64,000 nucleotides of DNA. It comes from Terracoccus luteus. Lineage in GTDB: Bacteria > Actinomycetota > Actinomycetes > Actinomycetales > Dermatophilaceae. Positions within the stretch are counted from its first letter, which is position 1; every line of letters begins with the position of its first letter. The stretch is from NCBI RefSeq assembly GCF_003635045.1, contig NZ_RBXT01000001.1:3720001-3784000 (forward strand). The letters run 5' to 3'. This document shows positions 7,806-15,850 of this stretch, in pieces. A program made the translations under genes and the position numbers. The notes below the pieces were generated by a model. It was not told where the DNA came from. It ran no database searches and was given only the letters and a program-made list of their open reading frames with translations.

Positions 7806-9083
7806 GTGAGCGACGGGGAGCAGCCGGTGGACGTCGTCGGTGTCGGCGTGGACGGCTGGGCCGCCCTGTCGGGCCGGGCGCGGGCGCTGCTCGACACCGC
7901 CGAGGTCGTCGTGGGCGGCCGCCGCCATCTCGAGGGGCTCGTGGTCGGCGCCGGGCAGCAGCTCGTGACGTGGCCGTCGCCGATGCTCGACGACCTGCCC
8001 CGACTGGTCCGGACGTGGGAGGGCCGGCGCGTCGTCGTGCTCGCGAGCGGCGACCCCCTCGTGAGCGGCGTGGGCACCACGCTCGTCGGCCTGCTCGGGG
8101 CCGAGCGGGTGCGGGTGCACCCCGCGGTGTCGTCGGTCTCGCTGGCCCGGGCGCGCCTCGGCTGGTCGGCCGAGGGCTCGGATGCCGTGACGCTCGTCGG
8201 GCGCGACGTCGACCGTCTGCGCCGTGACCTCTCACCGCGGGCGCGGTTGGTGCTGCTGGTGTCCGGGGCCGAGACGCCGCGGAACGTGAGCCGCCTGCTC
8301 GTCGAGGAGGGCTACGGCGACAGCGTCGTGACGGTGCTCGGCTACCTCGGTGGGGTGGACGAGACGCGGGTGGAGGGACCGGCCTCGGAGTTGTCCACGT
8401 CGTGGGACGCAGGTCTCACCCCTCGGCTGTACGTCCTGGGGGTGGAGTGTCGGCCGGCGGCCGGTGCGTCGGTGTCACCCGCGGTGGTGCCGGGCCTGCC
8501 CGACGAGTCGTTCGAGCACGACGGGCAGCTGACGAAGCGGCTGGTGCGGGCGGCGGCCCTCGCGCACCTCGCACCGCGGCCCGGTGACGTCATGTGGGAC
8601 CTCGGCGCCGGGGCGGGGTCGGTCGGCATCGAGTTCGCCCGCGCCCACCCGCTCAACGAGGTGCACGCCGTCGAGCGCGACCCGGTGCGTGCGGAGCGCA
8701 TCGGACGCAACGCCCGCCGACTGGGCGTCCCTGCGCTCCGGGTCGTGACGGCATCCGCCCTGTCGGCCATCGACACGCTGCCGCCCCCTGACGCCGTCTT
8801 CGTCGGCGGCGGCGCCGACGCCGAGGTGGTCGAGCGCACGTGGTCGGCGTTGCGGCCCGGCGGGCGGCTGGTCGTGCACGCCGTGACGGTCGAGACCGAG
8901 CTGGTGCTGCACGCGGCTCGTCGTGCCCACGGCGGGTCGCTGGTGCGGCTGTCGGTCGAGGAGGTCGGTGACCTCGGGTCGTTCACCGGGTGGTCGCCGG
9001 CGCGGGCGATCGTGCAGTGGAGCACGAGCAAGCCGTGGGGGCAGTGGGATCCGAGCGGGGCGACGGAGGGGGCAGGGACGTGA
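7806..9083 (+). CDS. cobL: Precorrin-6Y C5,15-methyltransferase (decarboxylating)
   Basis: 425 residues with two fused enzymes. The N-terminal ~210 residues are a CbiE-type tetrapyrrole methylase (VDVVGVGVDGW, VLASGDPLVSGVG). The C-terminal part is a CbiT-type class-I methyltransferase (MWDLGAGAGSVGIEFAR, AVERDP, FVGGGAD). Together they methylate C5 and C15 and remove the acetate carboxyl of ring C. GTG 7806 is favoured because a TAGGGT box lies 7 bases ahead, and because upstream residues in frame fall within the riboswitch and lack family similarity. It overlaps cobM by four bases. Confidence 0.93.
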   Translation: MSDGEQPVDVVGVGVDGWAALSGRARALLDTAEVVVGGRRHLEGLVVGAGQQLVTWPSPMLDDLPRLVRTWEGRRVVVLASGDPLVSGVGTTLVGLLGAERVRVHPAVSSVSLARARLGWSAEGSDAVTLVGRDVDRLRRDLSPRARLVLLVSGAETPRNVSRLLVEEGYGDSVVTVLGYLGGVDETRVEGPASELSTSWDAGLTPRLYVLGVECRPAAGASVSPAVVPGLPDESFEHDGQLTKRLVRAAALAHLAPRPGDVMWDLGAGAGSVGIEFARAHPLNEVHAVERDPVRAERIGRNARRLGVPALRVVTASALSAIDTLPPPDAVFVGGGADAEVVERTWSALRPGGRLVVHAVTVETELVLHAARRAHGGSLVRLSVEEVGDLGSFTGWSPARAIVQWSTSKPWGQWDPSGATEGAGT

Positions 9084-9826
9084 CGGTGCACTTCATCGGC
9101 GCCGGTCCGGGCGCCGCCGACCTGCTGACGCTGCGGGCGGTGCGGCTCATCTCGCAGTCGCCGGTGTGTCTCTACGCCGGCACGTACCTCGACGAGGCGG
9201 TGCTCTCGCACGCTTCGGCCGGGGCGCAGCTCGTCGACACCCAGCACCTCGACCTCGACGCCATCGTCGAGCACTGCGTGCGGGCGCACGAGGCCGGGCA
9301 CGACGTGGCTCGGCTGTGCTCCGGCGACCCGTCGCTCTACTCGGCCGTCGCGGAGCAGGCGCGCCGACTCGACCGCGCCGGTGTGCCGTGGGACGTCACG
9401 CCGGGGGTGCCGGCCTACGCCGCCGCGGCCGCGCTCGTGGGCCGCGAGCTGACGGTGCCGGAGGTGGCACAGTCCGTCGTGCTGACCCGGGTGCACGCAG
9501 GCTCGACGCGGATGCCCGACGGCGAGAGCCTCGAGCACTTCGCGGCGTCCGGTGCGACGTTGGCGGTGCACCTCGGCATCCGCCGGGCCCGCGAGATCGC
9601 CGAGCGCCTGACGCCGTTCTACGGGTCCGACTGCCCGGTCGTCGTGGTGGCCGAGGCCGAGCAGCCCGGCCAGGTCGTGCTGCGCGGCCGGTTGGCCGAC
9701 ATCGGCGACCAGGTCGAGGCGGCGGGGCTGCGCCAGGCCGCGGTCATCCTCGTCGGTCCGGCGCTCGACACGGGCGGCTTCACCGAGTCTCACCTCTACG
9801 GCACCCGCCTGCGCGACCCCCGCTGA
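9080..9826 (+). CDS. cobM: Precorrin-4 C11-methyltransferase
   Basis: 248 residues, tetrapyrrole methylase family. HFIGAGPGAADLLTLRA, the SAM-binding ARLCSGDPSLYSAVAEQ, VTPGVPAYAAAAA and the late VVVVAEAEQPGQ match CobM/CbiF, which methylates C11 of precorrin-4 in ring contraction. GTG 9080 overlaps the cobL stop (GTGA); a second GTG two codons on is a weaker alternative. It is the last gene of a two-gene plus-strand transcript. Intact and of normal length. Confidence 0.92.
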   Translation: MTVHFIGAGPGAADLLTLRAVRLISQSPVCLYAGTYLDEAVLSHASAGAQLVDTQHLDLDAIVEHCVRAHEAGHDVARLCSGDPSLYSAVAEQARRLDRAGVPWDVTPGVPAYAAAAALVGRELTVPEVAQSVVLTRVHAGSTRMPDGESLEHFAASGATLAVHLGIRRAREIAERLTPFYGSDCPVVVVAEAEQPGQVVLRGRLADIGDQVEAAGLRQAAVILVGPALDTGGFTESHLYGTRLRDPR

Positions 9827-9839
9827 CCCGGTCTGGTTC

Positions 9840-9878
9840 AGGTTTGCCGCTGCTGGGGCGACGAAGAACCTCCACGGG
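9840..9878 (+). repeat. Degenerate copy of the CCTCCACGG hairpin repeat
   Basis: Similar to the first ~40 bases of the copies at 10510 and 11926: AGGTTTGC, then a CGACGA core and ACCTCCACGGGG. All three copies are in the same orientation. This one follows the cobM stop by 13 bases. The hairpin is partly eroded here. Confidence 0.45.
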
Positions 9879-9888
9879 GCATGCTTCG

Positions 9889-9933
9889 GTCGTGAAGGGT
9901 TCGGGTCTTAGGAGGGCCCGAACCCTTCACGAC
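9889..9933 (+). terminator. Perfect 17-bp stem hairpin after cobLM
   Basis: GTCGTGAAGGGTTCGGG (9889-9905) pairs without a mismatch with CCCGAACCCTTCACGAC (9917-9933) across an 11-base loop. It is 62 bases beyond the cobM stop and just before the next co-directional gene, so it is a likely terminator of the cobLM mRNA. No U-run follows. Confidence 0.65.
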
Positions 9934-9985
9934 CTCCACCGGTTTGTGCCCCTCCACCGCGGTCCGGCCGTGGCAGCATGTCGTG

Positions 9986-10447
9986 ATGTCGTATGACCTC
10001 GCAGTGTGGAACGGGCCACGACCCGCCTCGGCAGCCGAGGCCGGCGTCGAGTACGAACGCCGCATGGAGGCTCTGTACGCCTCGCTCTCCGACTCGGCGG
10101 GGCGCACGCCCCCGAGCGCGCCCATCAGGGCCTTCGTCGACGCGGTGGTGGCCCGCTTCCCCGAGCTCGACATGGACTCGGGGCCCGAATGTCCGTGGGC
10201 AAGTGCGCCACTCATCGACGAGGCCGTCGGAGACATCATCTACTTCCCGATGACCTACTCGGGTGCAGAGTTCGCCCGCGACCCGGTCGCCGAGGTCGCA
10301 GCCTCCCTCGGACTGGTCTGCTACGACCCGCAGGCCGAGCAGCTGTTGCCCGAAGTGGCTGCGTCCCAGTCCGAGCAGCCGTCGCCCGAACCGAGGGAGA
10401 CGCAGCCGACGGCTGGATGGTGGCGCCGCATCCTCGGCCGCGACTGA
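9986..10447 (+). CDS. Conserved hypothetical protein, MSYDLAVW family
   Basis: 153 residues, soluble and acidic, beginning MSYDLAVWNGPRPASAAEA. Proteins with this opening are common in actinobacteria without an assigned function, and some lie near polymorphic-toxin loci. A role in immunity is only inference. The middle (VVARFPELDMD, ECPWASAPL, IIYFPMTYSGAE) looks folded; the last ~30 residues are polar and low-complexity. ATG 9986 fits the family start; a CAGCAT box 6 bases earlier could give a leaderless message. It interrupts the cob cluster together with the TIM-barrel gene and the duplicated cobIJ end. Confidence 0.7.
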   Translation: MSYDLAVWNGPRPASAAEAGVEYERRMEALYASLSDSAGRTPPSAPIRAFVDAVVARFPELDMDSGPECPWASAPLIDEAVGDIIYFPMTYSGAEFARDPVAEVAASLGLVCYDPQAEQLLPEVAASQSEQPSPEPRETQPTAGWWRRILGRD

Positions 10448-10509
10448 CGCGACGGACCTGCACCTCCACGGCCTCACGGTGCGGCCAGCCAAACGGCTGG
10501 ACCGGGGCG

Positions 10510-10669
10510 GTGGAGGGTTTGCGTCGTCCTGGCGACGAGGACCCTCCACGGGGGTCGGGCGCGTGGTCAGGCGGGGACGAAGCGCGGCGTCCAGACCTGA
10601 CCGGTCGGGGTGACCCGGGTGCCGGTCGCGCCGGCGATGACGAGGCGCCACCTGTCGATGGATGCCGGG
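10510..10669. repeat. 160-bp direct repeat, copy 1 (cobIJ 3' end plus terminator hairpin)
   Basis: Matches 11926-12085 with about seven mismatches by eye. It begins with a nested hairpin (GTGGAGGGT..CGTCG..CGACG..ACCCTCCAC, 10510-10546), then holds the last codons of cobIJ on the minus strand. Identity ends abruptly at 10669. Confidence 0.9.
10567..10669 (-). pseudogene. 3'-end fragment of cobIJ
   Basis: Read on the minus strand, this ends with the same VIAGATGTRVTPTGQVW..RFVPA residues and TGA as the intact cobIJ, which stops at 11983. Only about 33 codons are kept; upstream of the fragment there is no methylase sequence. It is a by-product of the duplication or insertion that also placed the TIM-barrel gene here. 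It cannot be functional. Confidence 0.85.
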
Positions 10670-10757
10670 ATGACGAGCTTGAACGATGTACCCCCGTGCC
10701 GGACGGTCCCGGGCCGACACCGCTTCGGCCGACAGATGCGTGACTTTGGTCAGTGCC

Positions 10758-10787
10758 TTGTAGAAAGTGGCGTGGTGTTCCTAGGGT
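10758..10787 (+). promoter_or_regulatory. Candidate promoter of the Tat TIM-barrel gene
   Basis: TTGTAG (10758-10763), an 18-base spacer and TAGGGT (10782-10787). It would give a leader of about 110 bases to the TTG start at 10903. The region 10670-10902 holds nothing else that I recognise. Confidence 0.4.
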
Positions 10788-10902
10788 GGCGGTCACGCCG
10801 AGCAGCTCACCCCGTCCGGCGCCAACGGTAAGGGCGCCGTCCTCAGCGGAGGCTCTGACCCTGTCCGCGCGGCCACGGTCGCGCGCAAGCGAAGGAGACA
10901 CG

Positions 10903-11916
10903 TTGAACAGCACCCACAGCCGCCGAGCCCTCCTGGGCGGAGGCGCAGGAGCCGCCGCCGCCGGTGCTCTCGGCCTCGTGCTCAACCCCACCTCGGCCTC
11001 GGCCAGTCCGCTGGCCGCCGACCGCACCCCGAACACCGTCCCTCCGAGCCGCGTCGGTCTGCAGCTGTGGACCGTCCGCACGCTCATCGGTGCCGACTAC
11101 GCCAACCTGGAGCTCGTGTTCGAGGCCGTCCACGACGCGGGCGTGCGCGAGCTGGAGCTCGCCGGCACCTACTACGACAAGACCACCCCCGAGCTGAAGC
11201 GGATCGCCGAGGCCCATGGCCTGCGCATCACGAGCAACCACTTCGGTCCCCGGGCGGTCGACCTGCCCAACCCGTGGCTCAGCTACGAGGGCCGCATGCA
11301 GATCTTCCAGGAGGCGCAGAGCCTGGGCCGGTTCCCCTACGTCGGGACGGGCAGCACGTTCGGCTTCGACGGGGCCGACGACGGTGTCGAGGGCTACAAG
11401 CGCCTGGCCGAGGCGTTCAACGTCGCAGGCGAGCACGCGGTCAAGGAGGGCTTCAAGGGCTTCTTCTTCCACAACCACGACCGCGAGTTCGCCCTCGTCG
11501 ACGGCCGTCCGCTCTTCCACACGCTGCTCGAGAACACCGACCCGCGGCACGTCAGCTTCGAGGTCGACCTCGGCTGGGTGGCCGTCGCCGGCGAGGACCC
11601 GTACTACTGGGTGCGCCGCTACGGCGACCGGTTCATCGCCTTCCATGTCAAGGACGTCACGTGGGACCCCAACGGCAACCGCACCGCCGCGGTGGGAACC
11701 CGGGCGGCGGGGCAGAAGTACCGCTTCGCAGACCTCGGCAAAGGCGACATCCCGTGGACCCGGACGTTCTCGGCCATCAAGGACCTGCGCAACTACCGCT
11801 ACTTCCTCGAGCACGACGACGCCGGTGACGCCGCCCTCAACCCCGCCGGTTCGCTGAACACGGTGTGGCGAGGCTGCAGCACCCTCGAGGGGATCGACAC
11901 GTCCAGGCGTCGCTGA
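10903..11916 (+). CDS. Tat-exported sugar phosphate isomerase/epimerase-like TIM-barrel protein
   Basis: 337 residues. The TTG start follows AAGGAG by 6 bases. The N-terminus has a twin-arginine signal (SRRALLGGGAGAAAAGALG, then SASA), so the protein is probably exported folded. The rest is an AP-endonuclease-2/xylose-isomerase-like barrel: VGLQLWTVR, RELELAGTYY, FFFHNHDREFAL and FIAFHVKDVTWD supply candidate metal ligands. This family includes secreted sugar epimerases and dehydratases; the substrate cannot be read from sequence. It sits between the two copies of the 160-bp repeat inside the cob cluster, with no pathway link to B12. Confidence 0.85.
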   Translation: MNSTHSRRALLGGGAGAAAAGALGLVLNPTSASASPLAADRTPNTVPPSRVGLQLWTVRTLIGADYANLELVFEAVHDAGVRELELAGTYYDKTTPELKRIAEAHGLRITSNHFGPRAVDLPNPWLSYEGRMQIFQEAQSLGRFPYVGTGSTFGFDGADDGVEGYKRLAEAFNVAGEHAVKEGFKGFFFHNHDREFALVDGRPLFHTLLENTDPRHVSFEVDLGWVAVAGEDPYYWVRRYGDRFIAFHVKDVTWDPNGNRTAAVGTRAAGQKYRFADLGKGDIPWTRTFSAIKDLRNYRYFLEHDDAGDAALNPAGSLNTVWRGCSTLEGIDTSRRR

Positions 11917-11925
11917 GTCCCGCCC

Positions 11926-12085
11926 GTGGAGGGTTTGCGTCGTCCTGGCGGCGAGGACCCTCCACGGGGGTCGGGCGCGTGGTCAGGCGGGGACGAAGCG
12001 CGGCGTCCAGACCTGACCGGTCGGGGTGACCCGAGTGCCGGTCGCGCCGACGATGACGAGGCACAGCATGTCGATGGATGCCGGG
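11926..12085. repeat. 160-bp direct repeat, copy 2 (native cobIJ 3' end plus hairpin)
   Basis: The copy that belongs to the intact cobIJ gene. Its nested hairpin (11926-11962) lies downstream of the cobIJ stop and may terminate cobGHIJ. It is also 10 bases after the stop of the converging TIM-barrel gene. Confidence 0.9.
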
Positions 12086-13557
12086 TCGAGCCCTCCCAGC
12101 GTCGTGACCGTCAGCGACTCCTGGGCCCGGCCGACGTCCCGGCCGACGACGACGACCGTGTCGGCGGGTCGTACCTCGAGGAGCACCTCGCGCGCCCGGG
12201 CGATCTGCGTGGTGCGTGAGCGGGAAGCCGGGTTGTACAGCGCGAGAACGAGATCGGCCTCGGCGGCTGACCGCAGCCGCTGCTCCACGACCGCCCACGG
12301 CTTGAGCCGGTCCGACAGTGACATGACGGCGAAGTCGCCACCGAGAGGGGCACCGGCGCGGGCCGCGACCGCCTGGGCCGCCGAGACCCCGGGGAGCACC
12401 CGGATGCCGACGTGGCGGCGGCCCGGCGCCTCGGGCGCCTCCGCGGCCTCGAACACCGCTGCCGCCATGCCGAACACGCCGGCGTCACCGCCGGACACGA
12501 CGGCCACCCGCTCGCCACGGGCGGCGAGGTCGAGGGCGAGCCCGGCGCGGTCGACCTCGACGGTGTTGCCCGACGCGTGCCGGGTCAGCCCCTCACGCTG
12601 CGGCACCCGGGCGACGTAGGGGGCGTAGCCGACGACGTGGTCGACGTCGGCCAGCGCCTGTGCCACCTCGGGGGTCAGCCACCGGTCGGGCCCCGGGCCC
12701 AGCCCGACCACGACCACCTCACCCGCAGCACTCACCGATTCGTCAGTGACACAGTCAATCTCGCTGTCAGCACCAGCCCCCGGCGCGAGGTCGGCCGACG
12801 CGGCGGCCCGCCCCGCGGCATCCGCCCGCTTGTCGCGACCGGGCACGACGACCATCGACATGTACGGCACCGTCGAGGCGTCCACGTCGGCCACGGCCAG
12901 CACCCGCTCGTGCTCGCTGCTGGCGCGCTCGACGTAGCGGGCGTCGTCGAGCCGACCCGCCTGCCGCAGCGCCTCGCGGACGTTCTCGAACGTGCGTCCG
13001 AGCTTCATGACGACGGCGGCCTCGGTGTCGGCGAGGCGACGGGCGAGCTCGGGCACGGGCAGCGTCCCGGGCAGGATCGTCAGGACGTCCTCGTGCCGGC
13101 ACAGGCCGGTGGCCACGGCGGCCGCCGAGCCGCTCACCGACGTCACCCCGGGGACGACGGCGCTGTCGTACCGGGACGACAGACGGTCGTGCAGGTACAT
13201 GTACGTGCCGTAGAAGAGCGGGTCGCCCTCGGCGAGCACGACGACGTCGCGGCCGGCGTCGAGGTGGGCGGCGAGGCGCGCGGCCGACTCGTCGTAGAAG
13301 TCGGCCATGAGCCCGTGGTAGCCGAGGGGGTGGTCGGTGGCGCCCGTGGTGACCGGGTAGACGAGCAGCTCCTCGATCACACCGTCGCCGAAGTACGAGG
13401 CGGCGATGCGCCGGGCGATGGAGTCGCCCCGCGTGCCGCTGTGGAACGCGACGACGTCGGCGGCGCCGATGAGGCGCGCCGCCTTGACGGTGACGAGCTC
13501 GGGGTCGCCGGGCCCGACGCCGACGCCGCGCAGGCGACCGGGGGCCACCGCGCTCAC
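11983..13557 (-). CDS. cobIJ: Bifunctional precorrin-2 C20- / precorrin-3B C17-methyltransferase
   Basis: 524 residues made of two tetrapyrrole methylases. The CobI half (about 1-250) has LRGVGVGPGDPELVTVKAARLI, VVLAEGDPLFYGTYMYLH and VVPGVTSVSGSAAA. The CobJ half (about 275-524) has VVVVGLGPGPDRWLTPEV, VAVVSGGDAGVFGMAAAVFE and VLPGVSAAQAVAARAGAPLGGDFAVMSLSD. A low-complexity Ala/Asp linker joins them. They methylate C20 of precorrin-2 and C17 during ring contraction. GTG 13557 overlaps the cobH stop (GTGA). The last 34 codons are duplicated 1.4 kb downstream. Confidence 0.93.
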   Translation of the reverse strand: MSAVAPGRLRGVGVGPGDPELVTVKAARLIGAADVVAFHSGTRGDSIARRIAASYFGDGVIEELLVYPVTTGATDHPLGYHGLMADFYDESAARLAAHLDAGRDVVVLAEGDPLFYGTYMYLHDRLSSRYDSAVVPGVTSVSGSAAAVATGLCRHEDVLTILPGTLPVPELARRLADTEAAVVMKLGRTFENVREALRQAGRLDDARYVERASSEHERVLAVADVDASTVPYMSMVVVPGRDKRADAAGRAAASADLAPGAGADSEIDCVTDESVSAAGEVVVVGLGPGPDRWLTPEVAQALADVDHVVGYAPYVARVPQREGLTRHASGNTVEVDRAGLALDLAARGERVAVVSGGDAGVFGMAAAVFEAAEAPEAPGRRHVGIRVLPGVSAAQAVAARAGAPLGGDFAVMSLSDRLKPWAVVEQRLRSAAEADLVLALYNPASRSRTTQIARAREVLLEVRPADTVVVVGRDVGRAQESLTVTTLGGLDPASIDMLCLVIVGATGTRVTPTGQVWTPRFVPA

Positions 13558-14225
13558 AGCTCGTCCTCGCGTGCGAGGGCGTTGACGGCCGACGCCGCGA
13601 GGGCGGAGCCACCGCGCCGTCCGTGCACGACGAGCCACGGGATGTCGTACGGGTTCTCGGCGAGAGCGTTCTTCGACTCGGCCGACCCGATGAAGCCGAC
13701 GGGGATGCCGACGACGGCGGCCGGCCGCGGCCCGCCGTCGGCGACGGTCTCGAGCAGGTGGAACAGCGCGGTCGGGGCGTTGCCGATGGCGACGACCGCG
13801 CCCTCGAGCCGCTCGTCCCACAGCGACACCGCGGCGGCCGACCGGGTCGTGCCCCAGTCGCGGGCGAGGTGCGGCACGCGGCCGTCGCGCAGCGTGCAGA
13901 CGACGTCGTTGTCGCGCGGCAGACGTGCCCGGGTGATGCCCGACGCGATCATCTGGGCGTCGGCGAAGATCGGCGCACCGCCCTGCAGAGCGGCCCGAGC
14001 GGACGCGACGAGTCGCGGATGCACCGCGATGTGCTCGGTCAGGTCGACGTCGCCACTGGCATGGACCATCCGCACCGCGACGACGCGGGCATCCTCGGGC
14101 AGGTGGTCGAGTCGGGCCTCCGACCGGATCGTCGCGAACGAGCGGCGGTAGATCTCCTGTCCGTCGCGCACATAGTCGTAGCGAGGGGTGGGCGGGGCCA
14201 GCGTCGGGCGGACCTCGGTCGTCAT
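13554..14225 (-). CDS. cobH: Precorrin-8X methylmutase
   Basis: 223 residues. It moves the C11 methyl to C12, giving hydrogenobyrinic acid. The catalytic histidine is in VRMVHASGDVDL; IFADAQMIASGI, VVAIGNAPTALFHLLE and VVGIPVGFIGSAESK are family blocks. ATG 14225 overlaps the cobG stop (ATGA) and fits the family length. It lies between cobG and cobIJ in one tightly coupled operon. Confidence 0.94.
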   Translation of the reverse strand: MTTEVRPTLAPPTPRYDYVRDGQEIYRRSFATIRSEARLDHLPEDARVVAVRMVHASGDVDLTEHIAVHPRLVASARAALQGGAPIFADAQMIASGITRARLPRDNDVVCTLRDGRVPHLARDWGTTRSAAAVSLWDERLEGAVVAIGNAPTALFHLLETVADGGPRPAAVVGIPVGFIGSAESKNALAENPYDIPWLVVHGRRGGSALAASAVNALAREDEL

Positions 14226-15508
14226 GGGCGTTCCTGTCGGGTGGCGGATGCCGGTGGGCGGGCCGGGTGCGTCGCACCCGTCGTCGGGGTGGCGGGATCG
14301 GCGGTCGGGGCGGCTGTGGGGTAGGTGCGGGCGGAGGCGTCGGCACGGCGGACGATGGCCAGCGCCTCGTCGAGCGAGCCGGGCGCCAGCACGTCGACGA
14401 ACGGCGTCGACGGCGTGCCGCACCGTCGCTCACAGCCGCTGACGTGGACGGGCCGGGCGGTGCGGTCGGCGCCGGGTCGGCCCGGGGCGGGGGCAGATTC
14501 GAGATTGGGGGCCAGCTGACTCGCCATGGCCCGCGTGTCGATCGCCGAGCGGCGGCAGCCGGGCAGCCCGGTGCAGGCGTGCAGTCTGGCCCACGGCGAC
14601 CCCGCGTCCACGACGAGACCGGCCTCGCTCAGGTCGGTCAGGCCGCCGGCCCCGTCGACCACGACGAGCGAGCGCCAGGGCGTGACGAGGACGTGGTCGG
14701 TGACCCGGGCCAAGCCAGCGACGTGGCCCCGCGTCAGCAGCCCGAGCGGTACCCCGACGACGGCGTGGGGGCCGACGGCACCGAGGGGCCGGTGCGCCAC
14801 GTGGGAGACCGTGGCCTGATGGCTCGACGCTGTGGGTGCCGGGCCCAGCGGTGACGCGAGCTCGTCGACGTGCCAGACGCTTTCGCCGCGCGCGCGGCGC
14901 GTGACGAACTCCTCGGCCAGCTCGACCAGCATCGGTACGACGCGCTCGAGCGGTAGCCGCCAGCCCCGACCGGACGACCCGGCCGTGACCACCGCCGCAC
15001 CATCCGGGAGGGCGACCACGCCGAGGTCGGACGCCTCCCCGGCGACGTCGCCACGGCCGTCGTCGACGCAGAAGAGGAAGCGCCCGCCCAGGTCGGACAG
15101 CGCGGGGGTGGCGCACAGGGCACGGTCCAAGGTGACGACCAGGGGGCGCACGTCGGCGTGTCCGCGGCCGTCGAGGCCCGAGAGCGGCGAGGCGACGACG
15201 TTGCGCACGAGCTCGTGGGTCGTCGACGGCAGCAGCCCGGCCTCGCGCACGACTGCGACGGCCTCCGGGGGCAGCGGGTCGGGTAGACCGCGCAGCTGCA
15301 GCGCCGCACGCGACGTCAGCTGGATCGACGGATCCGGTTGCCCTGCAACGAGGTCGAGCAGTCGGGCCAGTCCGGTCACGCTGACCGGTCGGCCGGCCGG
15401 ACGCAGCCGGACGAGTGAGCCGTCGGCGGCCGCGAAGGGCCGCCCGACGCCCGGGCAGACGTCGGCGGTCACCCGCGCAGGAGTCGTCGAGGCCGTCACG
15501 CGGCACAT
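14222..15508 (-). CDS. cobG: Precorrin-3B synthase (nitrite/sulfite reductase-like)
   Basis: About 425 residues. CobG is the oxygen-using Fe-S monooxygenase that readies precorrin-3A for ring contraction, the hallmark of the aerobic pathway. Siroheme/4Fe-4S reductase features are visible: LTSRAALQLRGLP near the start, and cysteines in ACTGLPGCRRSAI and HVSGCERRCGTP. The last ~50 residues are Ala/Thr/Pro-rich. The start is ATG 15508 or GTG 15499. The GTG is attractive because TACCAT (15512-15507) ends 7 bases before it, giving a leaderless mRNA, in which case the apparent ATG is part of the -10 box. First gene of cobG-cobH-cobIJ. Confidence 0.9.
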   Translation of the reverse strand: MCRVTASTTPARVTADVCPGVGRPFAAADGSLVRLRPAGRPVSVTGLARLLDLVAGQPDPSIQLTSRAALQLRGLPDPLPPEAVAVVREAGLLPSTTHELVRNVVASPLSGLDGRGHADVRPLVVTLDRALCATPALSDLGGRFLFCVDDGRGDVAGEASDLGVVALPDGAAVVTAGSSGRGWRLPLERVVPMLVELAEEFVTRRARGESVWHVDELASPLGPAPTASSHQATVSHVAHRPLGAVGPHAVVGVPLGLLTRGHVAGLARVTDHVLVTPWRSLVVVDGAGGLTDLSEAGLVVDAGSPWARLHACTGLPGCRRSAIDTRAMASQLAPNLESAPAPGRPGADRTARPVHVSGCERRCGTPSTPFVDVLAPGSLDEALAIVRRADASARTYPTAAPTADPATPTTGATHPARPPASATRQERP

Positions 15509-15512
15509 GGTA
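15507..15512 (-). promoter_or_regulatory. Candidate leaderless -10 box of cobG
   Basis: TACCAT on the minus strand, 7 bases before GTG 15499. It overlaps the ATG that would otherwise be the first start codon. Confidence 0.45.
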
Positions 15513-15690
15513 GGCCCGACCCGAGCGCGCCCCCACCCGCGCGGGCGGCCCTCGAGACGGCGCCACCCGGCATCCGCCATGCCGTCGGGAGGCCACGTCC
15601 CGACACCCTCCCGACCGTCGGGAGGCCACGTCGCGACACCCCGGCCTGGGCGCCCGTGGGCTCCGGCGCGCCACCCGCCCGGGCACCGGC

Positions 15691-15696
15691 TAGGGT
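15691..15696 (+). promoter_or_regulatory. -10 box for the cobN riboswitch transcript
   Basis: TAGGGT located 8 bases before the first strand of the riboswitch P1 helix, so transcription would start right at the aptamer. Confidence 0.55.
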
Positions 15697-15703
15697 GGGC
15701 GCA

Positions 15704-15800
15704 CGCTGTCGACCCAGGAACCCGGTGCGAGTCCGGGACGGTCCCGCCACTGTGAACCGACGCCCGTGAGGGCCCGGTGAGTCAGGAACTGCCGACAGCG
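15704..15800 (+). promoter_or_regulatory. Cobalamin riboswitch upstream of cobN
   Basis: CGCTGTCG (15704-15711) and CGACAGCG (15793-15800) form a perfect 8-bp P1 helix. Inside are AGGAACCCGGTGCGAGTCCG, the B12 box GGTCCCGCCACTGTGA and AGTCAGGAACTGCC, the conserved cobalamin aptamer core. Downstream, GCGGGG and CCCCGC (about 15819-15838) can form a hairpin next to GAGGAG, a plausible switch that hides the cobN ribosome-binding site. Confidence 0.95.
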
Positions 15801-15850
15801 CTTCTTTTCCTTTCGACCGCGGGGCGCGGACACCCCGCCGAGGAGTCCCC

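Noticed and set aside
9889-9933. Perfect hairpin as a tRNA or small RNA
   Set aside because: Single stem-loop with no cloverleaf; terminator explains it better.
10510-12085. Repeat-bracketed barrel gene as an insertion sequence or integron cassette
   Set aside because: No transposase or integrase, no terminal inverted repeats, and the repeats are pieces of cobIJ. Kept only as a duplication.
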